A stretch of DNA of 64,000 nucleotides from Streptomyces hayashii (GCF_024539815.1 NZ_JAHHIU010000080.1:115565-179564); one strand, 5' to 3'. Shown: positions 44,540 to 55,194, counted from the first letter of the stretch. Translations and numbers: made by a program. The notes: generated by a model not told the origin, from the letters alone.

Positions 44540-45602
44540 CCCGCGAGGAACCCTCGGACAGCCGCGACATCGCGGTGGTGGCCTTCGCCCAGACCGACGT
44601 CCTGCGCACCACCGACGAGCTCTCCGAGGTCGAGATGCTCATGCCGGTCCTGCACAGCGTCCTCGACCGGACCGGCCTGAAGACCGCCGACATCGACTTC
44701 ACCTGCTCCGGCTCCAGCGACTACCTCGCCGGCCGGGCCTTCTCCTTCACCCTCGCCCTCGACGGCGTCGGCGCCTGGCCGCCCGTCGCCGAGTCCCACG
44801 TCGAGATGGACGGCGCCTGGGCGCTGTACGAGGCGTGGACCAAACTGCTCACCGGCGACGCCGACACCGCCCTCGTCTACTCCTACGGCAAGTCCTCGCC
44901 CGGCTCCCTGCGCGACGTCCTCACCCGTCAGCTCGACCCCTACTACGTCGCCCCCCTGTGGCCCGACTCCGTCGCCCTGGCCGCACTCCAGGCGCAGGCG
45001 CTGATCGACGCCGGCGACACCGACGAGCCGGCCCTCGCGGCGATCGGCGCCCGCAGCCGACGCACCGCCACCCTCAACTCCCATGCCCAGCTGCGCGGTT
45101 CGGTCCCAGCGGGCGACTACGCGGTACGGCCGCTGCGCACCGGCGACTGCCCGCCCGTCGGCGACGGGGCCGCCGCCGTCGTCCTCGCGGCGGGCGAACG
45201 GGCCCGTGAGCTGTGCTCGCGCCCCGCCTGGATCCGGGGCATCGACCACCGCATCGAGGCCCACTCGCTCGGCGTGCGCGACCTGACCGACTCGCCCTCC
45301 ACCCGCCTCGCCGCCGAGCGGGCCGGCGCGTTCGACCGGCCCGTCGACACCGCCGAACTGCACGCGCCGTTCACCTCGCAGGAGGTCGTCCTGCGCAAGG
45401 CGCTGCGGCTGGACGACAGCGTCCGGGTGAACCTGTCCGGCGGCGCGCTCGCCGCCAACCCCATGATGGCCGCCGGCCTGATCCGCATCGGCGAGGCCGC
45501 CGCCCGCATCCACCGGGGCGAGTCCGACCGCGCCCTCGCCCACGCCACCTCCGGCCCGTGTCTCCAGCAGAACCTGGTCGCCGTACTCGAAGGGGAACCG
45601 CG

Positions 45603-45606
<4 letters not shown>
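44536..45606 (+). CDS. SCP-x/lipid-transfer-type thiolase (Ltp4-like)
   Basis: A 356-residue thiolase-fold protein lacking a canonical Cys-His thiolase active-site pattern: where acetyltransferases have a nucleophilic cysteine, the sequence reads DFTCSGSSDYLAGRAF, and the C-terminal block is SGGALAANPMMAAG with HATSGPCLQQN. Such non-thiolytic members act as aldolases on sterol-CoA intermediates together with a DUF35 subunit. Length and position match mycobacterial Rv3522 (Ltp4). The GTG at 44536 overlaps the DUF35 stop by four bases and its own stop overlaps the next gene (ATGA), so three subunits are co-translated. Confidence 0.87.
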
Positions 45607-46769
<1,163 letters not shown>

Positions 46770-46852
46770 AAGGTCCCCCTCGCGTGCTCTGTCGGCGTCC
46801 GGGGCCGATCGCTAGGCTGGCCCGCGGACGACGAACCGGGAGGAGCACGGAC

Positions 46853-47095
46853 GTGGCCGAGAGCACCATCCAGCAGCAGCCGCTCACGGGCTGGGACAAG
46901 CCGGAGCTGGACCTCAGCAACGCCGAGTGGCAGTCCAGCAGCCGGGGGCGGGGCGATGTCCAGATCGCCTTCGTCGAGGGCTTCATCGCGATGCGCAACA
47001 GCGGCAGCCCACAGAGCGCTTCCCTGATCTTCACACCCGCCGAATGGGGTGCGTTCGTGTCGGAGGCGCGGGCGGGAGAGTTCGACCTGACCTGA
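46853..47095 (+). CDS. DUF397 protein
   Basis: An 80-residue DUF397 protein (LSNAEWQSSSRGRGDVQIAF, FIAMRNSGSPQSASLIFTPA and the terminal EWGAFVSEARAGEFDL are diagnostic). Streptomyces carries many, nearly always next to a gene for an XRE-type regulator with which they act as an antagonist or toxin-antitoxin-like pair. Here no such regulator adjoins, so it is an orphan. The GTG at 46853 follows GGGAGGAG. Its own promoter seems likely in the 83-bp gap after the thiolase. Confidence 0.88.
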   Translation: MAESTIQQQPLTGWDKPELDLSNAEWQSSSRGRGDVQIAFVEGFIAMRNSGSPQSASLIFTPAEWGAFVSEARAGEFDLT

Positions 47096-47406
47096 CCACG
47101 GCCCGCCCCACGCACGACGGCCGCGCTCCGGGGGAGCGGACCGGGCCCGGCCGCCGGTCGTGAGCACCCTCGGCCGACGGCGACGAGGACGGCCGGCGTG
47201 CCCTCGGCCGAGGGCGTCCACGGCCGGCCAGGGAGCCGGGCCGACGCCGGACACCGGACGTCGTGCCGGCGCCGCGACGCGCGCGCGGTGCAGGCATCGA
47301 GGGCGGAGGGGACGGCGTGAGCGGTGCCGCGCGGAGCGGCTCGCGCGCGGCGGGCCGCGTCCCGCCCACGCGCCACCGAAGGGCGTCGGCCACGTACCAT
47401 GGCCGC
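47096..47406. other. 311-bp intergenic region, nothing recognised
   Basis: The region is extremely GC-rich and open in several frames without homology or a usable ribosome-binding site. It precedes the hypothetical gene at 47407 and presumably holds its promoter. Confidence 0.4.
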
Positions 47407-47904
47407 ATGTCGTTCCTCCGCCGCCGCAGCGCCACGCCCGCCGGGCCCGACTTCGACGTCCTGGCCATGGACCCGGGCGACTGGCCCGGCAACCTGGGCG
47501 CCGGTCTCCTGCCCGCGCCCGACGGCAGCTGCCAGGGCGTCTTCCTGCGCTACGACCTCTTCGGCGGCCGCGGCCCGGCGATGATCATCGGCAATCTGCC
47601 CGAGGGATCCCCGGCCCGTGAGGTCGAGGAGGGCGAGGTCCCCTTCGAGGTGGCCCAGCTCCTGCTCGCGCTGGAGAACGACGAGGAGGTGACCGTCGTC
47701 GGCACCGAGGACATGCCGGTGATGCAGGGCGACAACCTCCTGATCGTGCGCCGGCTGAAGCTCTCCGAAGGCCGGGTCTCCTGTGTGCAGTTCGACCGCA
47801 GCGACAACGTCCTGGTGACCATCGCCGCCTGGGACCGCCCCATCACCGACGACCTGTACGCCCTGCTGAAGCCGCTCCCGGCGGAGCTGTTCCAGCAGGG
47901 CTGA
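47407..47904 (+). CDS. Conserved hypothetical protein
   Basis: A 165-residue soluble acidic protein not recognised as a named family. It begins SFLRRRSATPAGPDFDVLAM, has a hydrophobic-core stretch GPAMIIGNLPEGSPAREVEE and a helix VPFEVAQLLLALENDEEVTV, and lacks signal peptide, membrane helices or clear motifs. Codon use is typical of the genome and similar proteins are expected in other streptomycetes. The ATG at 47407 is chosen by the coding start of the conserved-looking part; 48 upstream codons are open. It converges with the secreted amidase gene; a run of nine C residues lies between them (47925-47933). Confidence 0.75.
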   Translation: MSFLRRRSATPAGPDFDVLAMDPGDWPGNLGAGLLPAPDGSCQGVFLRYDLFGGRGPAMIIGNLPEGSPAREVEEGEVPFEVAQLLLALENDEEVTVVGTEDMPVMQGDNLLIVRRLKLSEGRVSCVQFDRSDNVLVTIAAWDRPITDDLYALLKPLPAELFQQG

Positions 47905-47949
47905 GGCCGGCCGCGCCGTCGACGCCCCCCCCCGCGTGGACCGTGTTCG

Positions 47950-49929
47950 CTACGTCGCCGGGGTCGCCTTCACGTCCGCGGCGCGCACGAACGCCACCCG
48001 GTGGCCGTACTGGATCTCGTAGTACTGGTCGTCGCCGACGACCAGCCGGTGCGCGTCGCCGGCGAAGGTGACGGCGTAGTAGTACTCACCCGGAACCTTG
48101 TCCCCGACCACGTACTTCTGCCCCTTGGGCAGCGTGTACGGCAGCGGCGCGAGCGCCTGGGCCGGGATGCCCGCCGGGTAGGCGCCGGCCTCGGGATAGG
48201 CCCGGCCGTACAGGGGGACGCTGTCGCGGCCGTCCTTCGGGGTGACCACCTGGCCCGTCGTGGGCACGGCGGTCGGCCGGGCATCGGGGTTCTTGAACCA
48301 GGCCTTCCGGCCGAGGTACCAGATCGCGGTCCAGTCGCCCCACCGGTCGGCGACCGCGTACTGCTGGCCGGTCGACGCCCGTGAGGCGACGTCGTTCACG
48401 CCCGTGGTGGGGGCCGAGCCGTCGCCGACGTCCTTGACCAGGGCGGACTTCTCGTCATGGTCGGTGTACAGCCGCACGTCGCCGGAACCGTGGACCGCGC
48501 ACGCCAGGCCCTGGCCGCCGCAGTCCGTGTACGCCGGCCGGTTGTCGGCGTAGTCCGGCCGGATCGTCACCACGGCGCCGCTGCCGCCCGCCGTCGCCTC
48601 GAACGGCCGGCCCAGCAGCTCGAAGTAGTGCCGCCAGTCCCAGAAGGGGCCGGGGTCGGTGTGCATCCCGGAGATGCTCGCGGAGGTCGGGCCGGGCACG
48701 TTGTCGTGGCCCAGGATGTGCTGCCGGTCCAGCGGGATGCCGTACTCGGCGGCCAGATGGGCGACCAGGCGCGCCGAGGCCCGGTACATCGCCTCCGTGA
48801 ACCAGGCGTCGGGCCGGGCGAGGAAGCCCTCGTGCTCCAGGCCGATCGACTTGGAGTTGACGTACCAGTTGCCCGCGTGCCACGCCACGTCCTTGGCCTT
48901 GACGTGCTGGGCGATGTGGCCGTCGGTGGAGCGCAGCGAGTAGTTCCAGGACACGTAGGTCGGGTCCTGGACCATGGACAGCACCCCTTCCCAGCCGCCC
49001 TCGGTGTCGTGCACGACGATGTACCTGATGTCCGGCGAGGCGGGCCGGTCGGCGACGTCGTGGTTGCCGTAGTCGTTGTCGCCGAACTGCTCGTGCGGCG
49101 CCGGGATCCACTCGCAGGACACCGTCGTCGGGCACTCGGCGCCCGCCGCGGAGAGCGTGCGCAGACCGGCCCTGTGCAGCGCGGCCGTCCGCGGGACCAG
49201 GCCCGGCTGCGCGGCCAGGGCGACCGTCTGTCCGGCGTCCGTGGTGCGTTCCTCGCCGCTGCGGAGCACCTTGTAGACGTCGTCGGCGTACGCGGCGGCC
49301 GTCGCGGTGTCGTCCGCGCCGGAGAACCGCGCCACCGCCCCGTACCAGTCCGCCGGATCGGCGCTGAGGGGCTCGCCCAGGGTGCGCTGTGCGGCGGCGA
49401 GGAGCGCCGCGCCGCCCGCGACGTTGGCCGCGGGGTCCGTGCGCAGGGCCGCGGCGCTCAGTCCCGTCAGCCGCGCCGCCTTCGGCAGCGTCCTCAGCCG
49501 GGCCGGCAGCTCGGCGTTCGACGGAAGCCGCACGTCCGGGACCTGCGCCGGCCGCGGCGCCGGGCGCACCGAGTCGCCCCGGAGGTCCTGGGCGTCCCGG
49601 CGGCGGTGCGAGGCGGCGGTGAGCGCCGTGCGGGCGTCGGTGAGGTGCATGGGGCCGTAGCCGCCGGTCACGCTCGGCGCTCCGGCGTGCGCGTCCCAGC
49701 GGGACTGGAGGTAGGAGACGCCCAGCAGCACGCTCTGCGGCACGTGGTACTCGGCGGCGGCCGCGGCGAAGGCCCGCTGCAGGCCGGTCGCCGATGCGGG
49801 CCGGGGATCCGCGGCGTCGGCGGGGGACGCCGCCGCGCACAGCGGGAGCAGCAGAGCCGCCGACGCCATGGCGCCTGCGGCTCTACGGGATCGTCTGCGG
49901 GGTCCGGGGGGAGTGACGGGTTTTCGCAC
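47950..49929 (-). CDS. Secreted N-acetylmuramoyl-L-alanine amidase
   Basis: A 659-residue exported protein. The N-terminus is basic (RKPVTPPGPRRRSRR) followed by a hydrophobic core and an AxA site (ADAADPR), a signal peptide. Residues about 50-280 have a helical region with GYGPMHLTDA resembling lytic-type domains; residues about 290-450 are an amidase_2 zinc domain, with ligand histidines in VVHDTEGGWEG and HILGHDNVPGPT and a catalytic region WHAGNWYVNSKSIGLEHEG. The C-terminal third contains SH3-like wall-binding repeats. It should cleave the lactyl-peptide bond of peptidoglycan during growth or sporulation. The GTG at 49929 follows AGGAG. Confidence 0.9.
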   Translation of the reverse strand: MRKPVTPPGPRRRSRRAAGAMASAALLLPLCAAASPADAADPRPASATGLQRAFAAAAAEYHVPQSVLLGVSYLQSRWDAHAGAPSVTGGYGPMHLTDARTALTAASHRRRDAQDLRGDSVRPAPRPAQVPDVRLPSNAELPARLRTLPKAARLTGLSAAALRTDPAANVAGGAALLAAAQRTLGEPLSADPADWYGAVARFSGADDTATAAAYADDVYKVLRSGEERTTDAGQTVALAAQPGLVPRTAALHRAGLRTLSAAGAECPTTVSCEWIPAPHEQFGDNDYGNHDVADRPASPDIRYIVVHDTEGGWEGVLSMVQDPTYVSWNYSLRSTDGHIAQHVKAKDVAWHAGNWYVNSKSIGLEHEGFLARPDAWFTEAMYRASARLVAHLAAEYGIPLDRQHILGHDNVPGPTSASISGMHTDPGPFWDWRHYFELLGRPFEATAGGSGAVVTIRPDYADNRPAYTDCGGQGLACAVHGSGDVRLYTDHDEKSALVKDVGDGSAPTTGVNDVASRASTGQQYAVADRWGDWTAIWYLGRKAWFKNPDARPTAVPTTGQVVTPKDGRDSVPLYGRAYPEAGAYPAGIPAQALAPLPYTLPKGQKYVVGDKVPGEYYYAVTFAGDAHRLVVGDDQYYEIQYGHRVAFVRAADVKATPAT

Positions 49930-50060
49930 TGCGGTCTCCTGGGGACGAGCGGACGGCGGCGCACCGGCCCCACGGGGCCCGGTGGTCTCGCTTTGCCGAC
50001 AACCCGTCAATCATGACCGCAAATCGGTCATTTACCCCGGCAAGACACCGCTCGCGCGCT

Positions 50061-50106
50061 GAGAGGTCCGTGGCGCGCCGCCGGAGCGGCGCGTCAAGGA
50101 CCTCTC
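50061..50106 (-). terminator. Two-tier hairpin terminator after the phosphotransferase gene
   Basis: GAGAGGTCC at 50061 pairs with GGACCTCTC at 50098-50106 (nine perfect pairs). Nested inside, CGCGCCGC pairs with GCGGCGCG (50074-50093), separated by four-base internal loops. It starts 8 bp after the stop of the phosphotransferase gene, also isolating the amidase promoter downstream. Confidence 0.75.
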
Positions 50107-50113
50107 GGTCGCC

Positions 50114-51244
50114 TCAGCGAGTGCCGACCGCCGCGCGCACGGCCCTGCGGGCCAGCTGGCAGTCGTCGTGCAGCCGCCGCAGCAGGAGGCGCTGTTCCTC
50201 GCCGGACGGCGCGGCCCCCGGGTGACCCGTGGCCGGGGCCGTGCCGTGCATCGAACGCTGCACGGCCGTCTCGTAGGTGCGGATCTCCCGGGTCAGCACC
50301 AGCATCAGGTTCACCAGGAAGGCGTCCCGTGCGGCGGGGCCCGCCGACTGGGCGATCTGGCTGATCTGACGGCGCGCCACCGGCGCGTCGGCCAGCGCCG
50401 ACCAGAGCGTCGCCAGGTCGTACCCCGGCAGATACCAGCCCGCGTGCTCCCAGTCCACCAGCACTGGACCGGCCGGTGACAGAAGGATGTTCGACAGCAG
50501 GGCGTCGCCGTGGCAGAACTGGCCCATGCCCTGCCGGCCGGCGCCCGCGGCGATGCCGTGCAGCAGCTTCTGCAGGTCGCCCATGTCGCGGTCGGTGAGC
50601 AGGCCCAGCTCGTGGTAGCGGGAGATGCGGGCCGCGTAGTCGAGCGGCGCGTCGAAGGTGCCCGCCGGCGGCCGCCAGGCGTTGAGCCGGCAGACCGCGC
50701 CGAGCGCCGCTCGGACGTCGGCCCGCGGCGGGGCCTCGGTGGGGTGCCGTTGCAGCGCCGCCACGCGCCCGGGCATCCGCTCGATCACCAGGGTGCAGTT
50801 GTCCGGGTCCGCCGCGATCAGTCTCGGCGCCCGCACGGGGGGGCGGTGCCGGACGAACGTGCGGTACGCGGCTATTTCGTGCCGGATGCGCTCCGCCCAC
50901 ACGGGGGAGTGGTCCAGTAAGCACTTGGCGACGGCCGTGCTGCGTCCCGTCGTGCCGACCAGGAGCACCGAGCGTCCGCTGCGGCGCAGCACCTGGACCG
51001 GAGCGAACTCCGGGCAGATCCGGTGCACCGAGGCGATCGCCGTGCGCAGCTGGGCCCCCTGGGGGCCGGACAGGTCGAGTCTCCCGCTGAGCGGTTGCGT
51101 GCCGAGCCCCGCGGGGCGCCGGACCGGACCCGCGCCGAGGGCGGGGCCCGCCGACCGTGCGGGGTCCAGATAGGGGCCGCCGCCGCCCGGGCGGGTGTGC
51201 AGCGACCGGGGCGGGGCGGACACGGAGGACGATGCTGCGTACAT
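50114..51244 (-). CDS. Aminoglycoside phosphotransferase-like kinase
   Basis: A 376-residue protein of the APH/choline kinase fold. The catalytic loop is [14 protein letters not shown] near residue 260, and the metal-binding [18 protein letters not shown] follows at about 282. The first 80 residues are low-complexity, rich in proline and glycine. Streptomyces has many such kinases of unknown substrate, and antibiotic resistance cannot be inferred. The ATG at 51244 was chosen over the longer frame because the Gly/Pro-rich segment and kinase fold follow it. It diverges from the NsdA-like regulator, sharing a 232-bp region with direct repeats. Confidence 0.82.
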   Translation of the reverse strand: MYAASSSVSAPPRSLHTRPGGGGPYLDPARSAGPALGAGPVRRPAGLGTQPLSGRLDLSGPQGAQLRTAIASVHRICPEFAPVQVLRRSGRSVLLVGTTGRSTAVAKCLLDHSPVWAERIRHEIAAYRTFVRHRPPVRAPRLIAADPDNCTLVIERMPGRVAALQRHPTEAPPRADVRAALGAVCRLNAWRPPAGTFDAPLDYAARISRYHELGLLTDRDMGDLQKLLHGIAAGAGRQGMGQFCHGDALLSNILLSPAGPVLVDWEHAGWYLPGYDLATLWSALADAPVARRQISQIAQSAGPAARDAFLVNLMLVLTREIRTYETAVQRSMHGTAPATGHPGAAPSGEEQRLLLRRLHDDCQLARRAVRAAVGTR

Positions 51245-51387
51245 GGGAGAAACAGATCCCTTCGTGTGCCGGACGTCAGTGCGCTGCCCCGACCGGCCCT
51301 TGCGGGTACACCCTGGGGAATGTCCCTCGGCGACCGGGTCGGGGTGGCGCTTTCCTACCTGACACCCGTCGCCCAGTGGCACACCAT

Positions 51388-51417
51388 CTGGCGAACCCTG
51401 GCGAACCCTGGCGAATA
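51388..51417 (+). repeat. Three direct repeats of CTGGCGAACC
   Basis: Two exact copies and a third with two changes (CTGGCGAATA) are spaced 10 bp apart, one helical turn, in the divergent promoter region about 60 bp before the NsdA-like start. The phasing suggests binding of a protein array to one DNA face; simple slippage is the alternative. Confidence 0.75.
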
Positions 51418-51476
51418 GTCGCCCGGCAACTTTCACGGGTCTACTGTCAACTCAGCCGAGAACCTGGGGGCTTGAC

Positions 51477-52979
51477 GTGAGCGGACAACCCAACACCCGC
51501 CTGGCGGACCTGTTCGGCCTGGCCGGCTGGTCCAAGGGTGAACTCGCGAGGCTGGTCAACCGGCAGGCGGCGGCCATGGGCCACCCCCAGCTGTCGACCG
51601 ACACCTCCCGGGTGCGGCGATGGATCGACACGGGAGAGATTCCCCGCGATCCGGTGCCGCGGGTGCTGGCGGCTCTGTTCACCGAGCGTCTCGGCCGTGT
51701 CGTGACCATCGAGGACCTCGGTCTGGTCCGGCACGGGCGTACAGGGAAGCGGCCGGGCGGCGGGAGTGCTGGACATCCCGACGGCGTGCCGTGGGCGCCC
51801 GAACGGACTGCCGCGGTCCTCACCGAATTCACGGGAATGGACCTCATGCTCAACCGACGCGGCTTGGTGGGCGCGGGTGCCGCGCTCGCCGCGGGATCAG
51901 CACTCAGCAGTGCCATGTACGAGTGGCTGCACACCGACCCCACCCTCTCCGCCGACGCTCCTGTCATCGACCATCCCCTCCTCCACCAGGCCGACCCGGC
52001 CGGGTTCGACCGCTACGAGGCCGCTCCCATCGGAGCGGAGGAGGTCGACGAACTGGAGCTCTCGGTCGAGGTGTTCCGGGCCTGGGACGCGGCCCGCGGT
52101 GGCGGGTTGCAGCGCAAGGCTGTCGTGGGACAGCTCAACGAAGTGGGCGGCATCCTCGCCTACCGTCACCCTGCCCATCTCCAGCGACGCCTGTGGGGCG
52201 TCGCGGCCAACCTCGCGGTCCTCGCGGGCTGGATGTCGCACGACGTCGGCCTGGAGCCGACGGCCCAGAAGTACTTCCTCATCGCCGCCCACGCCGCGCG
52301 TGAGGGCGGTGACCGGCCGCGGGCCGGCGAGGCGCTGTCCCGGGCGGCCCGTCAGATGGTCCACCTCGGACGGCCCGGCGACGCCCTCGACCTGATGAAA
52401 CTGGCCCAGTCCGGCTCCGGCGACGACGTGCTGCCGCGCACCCGGGCGATGTTCCACACCATCGAGGCCTGGGCACAGGCGGCGATGGGCAAGGGCCAGG
52501 CCATGCGCCGCACCCTCGGCCGGGCGGAGGACCTCTTCGTCTCCGACCACGGCGACGTGACGCCGCCGTCCTGGATGCAGACCTTCAAGGACGAGGATCT
52601 GTATGGCATGCAGGCCCTGGCGTACCGCACGCTGGCCGAGTTCGAGCCGCAGGCGGCCGCGCACGCCCAGTACTACGCGGAGAAGGCCCTCGCGCTGCGC
52701 GTCGACGGCAGGGAGCGGTCGAAGATCTTCGACCATCTCTCCATGGCGTCCGCCTGCTTCATCGCGAACGACCCCGAACAGGCGGACCGGTTCGCGCGGT
52801 TGGCCCTGATGTCGATGGGGTCGAACTCCTCCCGGCGCACCTGGGACCGGCTGAGCCAGATGTACCGGCTCACCGCGCAGTACGCCGACTCCCCCCGGAT
52901 CAGCGAGCTGCGCGAGGAGATCATGCTCGCGCTGCCGAAGCAGAAGGGGGTGCGGCCCGGCAACGGCGTCCAGGCGTGA
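51477..52979 (+). CDS. NsdA-like developmental regulator (HTH plus TPR-type repeats)
   Basis: A 500-residue protein. The N-terminal 75 residues look like a helix-turn-helix module (GWSKGELARLVNRQAAAMGH, then TSRVRRWIDTGEIPRDPVPR). A short hydrophobic segment (GLVGAGAALAAGSALSSAM, about 128-146) is followed by helical repeats to the C-terminus resembling tetratricopeptides. This is the layout of the Streptomyces NsdA family, whose founder represses sporulation and antibiotic production; several paralogues exist, so orthology is not claimed. The GTG at 51477 has a weak ribosome-binding site (CTGGGGG). Regulation through the upstream repeats is possible. Confidence 0.8.
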   Translation: MSGQPNTRLADLFGLAGWSKGELARLVNRQAAAMGHPQLSTDTSRVRRWIDTGEIPRDPVPRVLAALFTERLGRVVTIEDLGLVRHGRTGKRPGGGSAGHPDGVPWAPERTAAVLTEFTGMDLMLNRRGLVGAGAALAAGSALSSAMYEWLHTDPTLSADAPVIDHPLLHQADPAGFDRYEAAPIGAEEVDELELSVEVFRAWDAARGGGLQRKAVVGQLNEVGGILAYRHPAHLQRRLWGVAANLAVLAGWMSHDVGLEPTAQKYFLIAAHAAREGGDRPRAGEALSRAARQMVHLGRPGDALDLMKLAQSGSGDDVLPRTRAMFHTIEAWAQAAMGKGQAMRRTLGRAEDLFVSDHGDVTPPSWMQTFKDEDLYGMQALAYRTLAEFEPQAAAHAQYYAEKALALRVDGRERSKIFDHLSMASACFIANDPEQADRFARLALMSMGSNSSRRTWDRLSQMYRLTAQYADSPRISELREEIMLALPKQKGVRPGNGVQA

Positions 52980-53033
52980 GCGGGACGGAGCCCGTCGTGT
53001 CCTCGTGTCCTCGTGACCCGATGCCGCGGGCCG

Positions 53034-54431
53034 TCAGCGGGTGACGCGGGCGACGAGCAGGCAGGCGTCGTGGTCCCGCCCGGCCTCGCCGCACTCCTCC
53101 ACGACCGTCCGTACGCAGTCCTGTGCGGTGCGCGCCCCGTCCAGGCGGGGGGCCAGGCCGAGGAGGCGGTCGGCGGGCGCCAGCCCCTCGGTGTGCAGTA
53201 CCAGCACGTCGCCCACTTCGAGGGTCTCCTCGGCCTGCCCGTAGGCGGCGCGTGAGGCGGCTCCGAGGAGTACGCCCTCCGGCGTGTCCAGTCGGCGTCC
53301 CGTCCCCGCCCGGAACAGCAGGGGGGCGGGGTGTCCGGCCTGCGCCCATGTCAGGGTGCGGGTGTCCGGCCGGTAGCGGCAGCACAGGGCGCTGCCCAGG
53401 GCGGGCTGGACCGTGGCGTCCAGCAACTGGTTGAGCCAGGCGAGGAGCTGGCCCGGCTCGGTGCCCGCCATGGCCATGCCCCGCAGGGCGCCCAGCAGCA
53501 TCGCCGTGTGGGAGGTGACGGCCGGTCCCTGGCCGGTGAGATCGCCGACGCCGAGCAGCGTCCGGCCGTCGGGGAGTTCGACGGCGTCGTACCAGTCGCC
53601 GCCGATCAACGAGGCCGTCGCGGCGGGCAGGTGGCGGGCGGCGAGGTCGAGGGAGCCGGCGCCCCGGCCCGGCAGGCTCAGGGGGCCGCGCCACGACGGC
53701 AGGACCGCCTCCCGCAGTTCGACCGCGAGCCGGTGTTCGGTCTGCGCGCGCTGTCGCTGCCGCTGGAGCGAGTCCCGGCTCTCGCGCACCGCCCGCTGGC
53801 TGCGGCGCAGTTCGCTGACGTCCCGCAGCACGGCCCACATCGAGGCGGTGCCGCCCTCGGCGTCGAGCACGGGCTCGCCCATCATGTGCACGGTGCGGGG
53901 CCGGCCGTCCGGGCGGACGACGCGGAACTCCCCGTCGATGGGCCGCGCGTCGACCAGGCAGTCGGTGACCATCGAGGTCAGCTTCGGCCGGTCCTCCTCC
54001 AGGACGACGCAGGGCAGTTCGTCGAGGGTGAGGGCAGGGGTGGCGGGGTCGCGGCCGAGGATGCCGTAGAGCTCGTCGGACCAGACGGCCTCGTCCGTGA
54101 GCAGGTTCCATTCGGCGCTGCCGACCCGGCTGAGCAGGGACTCGCGCCGGTCGGCCGACGGCGCGGCGGGCGCGGTGCGGAGGGCCGGCGCGGGCGGCGG
54201 CCCGTCCCGTAACTGGGCCAGGTGCGCGTCGAGGTCGTCGAGTTGGTGCCGTGCGAGGTCGTAGAGCGCCCGCTGCCAGCGGCCCTGCGGGTCGCCCTGG
54301 TCGCCCTGTGCTCCCAGCCGGACGGCGTCCATGTCGCCCTTGAGCCGTCGCGTCTGCGTGATCAGCGCGTCCACCGGGCCGCGTCCTGGCGGCTGGGCGG
54401 CTGAGCGGTCCGCGGAGACATGGGGCGGCAT
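53034..54431 (-). CDS. PAS domain PP2C (SpoIIE-type) serine phosphatase
   Basis: A 465-residue protein. A PAS fold lies at about 95-215 (SAEWNLLTDEAVWSDELYGI, then GEFRVVRPDGRPRTVHMMGE), a coiled coil at 215-245 and a SpoIIE/RsbU PP2C domain to the end (GGDWYDAVELPDG and GVGDLTGQGPAV supply metal-binding aspartates). Such phosphatases dephosphorylate anti-anti-sigma factors in response to a signal read by the PAS domain. The ATG at 54431 was chosen; a TTG 42 bp upstream is possible but lacks a ribosome-binding site. It converges with the NsdA-like gene and diverges from the SsgA-like gene, a developmental context. Confidence 0.88.
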   Translation of the reverse strand: MPPHVSADRSAAQPPGRGPVDALITQTRRLKGDMDAVRLGAQGDQGDPQGRWQRALYDLARHQLDDLDAHLAQLRDGPPPAPALRTAPAAPSADRRESLLSRVGSAEWNLLTDEAVWSDELYGILGRDPATPALTLDELPCVVLEEDRPKLTSMVTDCLVDARPIDGEFRVVRPDGRPRTVHMMGEPVLDAEGGTASMWAVLRDVSELRRSQRAVRESRDSLQRQRQRAQTEHRLAVELREAVLPSWRGPLSLPGRGAGSLDLAARHLPAATASLIGGDWYDAVELPDGRTLLGVGDLTGQGPAVTSHTAMLLGALRGMAMAGTEPGQLLAWLNQLLDATVQPALGSALCCRYRPDTRTLTWAQAGHPAPLLFRAGTGRRLDTPEGVLLGAASRAAYGQAEETLEVGDVLVLHTEGLAPADRLLGLAPRLDGARTAQDCVRTVVEECGEAGRDHDACLLVARVTR

Positions 54432-54780
54432 GACGCACTCCGATACGGGACGGTTCGACGAAGGCTGACGCAAGGGCCGTCACGACTGTTGCACAGCGCG
54501 CGACGACGTGTAAGGGCTTTGGCAACACCCGATTCGGTGGTGCTTCTGGCATATGCCACTGTCTCCCGGATGGGGTCGCGGGGTGCGCTCCCGATGGGGT
54601 GGCGGAGGGTCAAGTCGTATGAGGCGTACGTTACTTGAGGGACTCGTGGGGAGGGCGGGAAGGTCGTCAGTCATGCGTTCGACGGCCTTCTGTTCCCTTG
54701 TTCCATGGCTGTGATGCAGGTCACAGTAATTGGACCGCGCTTTCCCGTAATGCGAAAGGCCCCTGCGAGGTCGTACATGC
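54432..54780. other. 349-bp divergent regulatory region
   Basis: No coding sequence is supported. It separates the PP2C phosphatase from the SsgA-like gene and is less GC-rich than its flanks, as promoter regions here tend to be. A perfect palindrome lies at 54547-54558. Confidence 0.5.
54547..54558. promoter_or_regulatory. Perfect palindrome TGGCATATGCCA
   Basis: A 12-bp perfect inverted repeat with an AT-rich centre lies 116 bp upstream of the phosphatase start and 223 bp from the SsgA-like start. It may be an operator for one or both developmental genes. Confidence 0.45.
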
Positions 54781-55194
54781 ATGGACATCACTCTGGAACA
54801 AGCCGTCCGCGCCCGTCTGATCACCGCGGAGGACCAGGAGCTGCCCGTGCCCGCCACGCTCCGCTACGACTCCGCCGATCCCTTCGCCGTGCACGTCGAC
54901 TTCCCCGCCGAGGTCTCCCTGGAGGGCGAGGCGGTCACGTGGACGTTCGGCCGCGGCCTGCTGGAGCAGGGGGTGAGCGGCCCGGCCGGAAGCGGCGACG
55001 TGCACATCTGGCCCTGCGGACGGAGCCTCACGGTGGTGGAGTTCCACTCCCCGCTCGGAATGGCCCTGCTCCAGTTCGACACGGACGCCCTGCGTCGCTT
55101 CCTGCTGCGCAGCTACGCGGTCGTCGCGGCGGGGCGGGAGGACGTCGCAGCCGCGGTCGACCGGGGGCTGCAGGCCCTCCTGGGCAACGTGTGA
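54781..55194 (+). CDS. SsgA-like sporulation/cell division protein (SALP)
   Basis: A 137-residue SsgA-like protein, a family restricted to morphologically complex actinomycetes that guides septum placement and wall synthesis in sporulating hyphae. Diagnostic segments are ELPVPATLRYDSADPFAVHV near residue 20, VTWTFGRGLLEQGVSGPAG near 50 and GDVHIWPCG near 70. It belongs to the wider SALP group rather than being clearly SsgA or SsgB. The ATG at 54781 matches the family N-terminus. Its stop lies only 10 bp from the stop of the convergent oxidoreductase gene. Confidence 0.9.
   Translation: MDITLEQAVRARLITAEDQELPVPATLRYDSADPFAVHVDFPAEVSLEGEAVTWTFGRGLLEQGVSGPAGSGDVHIWPCGRSLTVVEFHSPLGMALLQFDTDALRRFLLRSYAVVAAGREDVAAAVDRGLQALLGNV

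Noticed and set aside
47925..47933. Run of nine C residues as a phase-variable tract
   Set aside because: It lies between two convergent stop codons, outside any coding region or recognised promoter.
50114..51244. Phosphotransferase as an antibiotic resistance gene
   Set aside because: The fold is shared by many kinases of unknown substrate, and nothing in the sequence or neighbours points to a drug.
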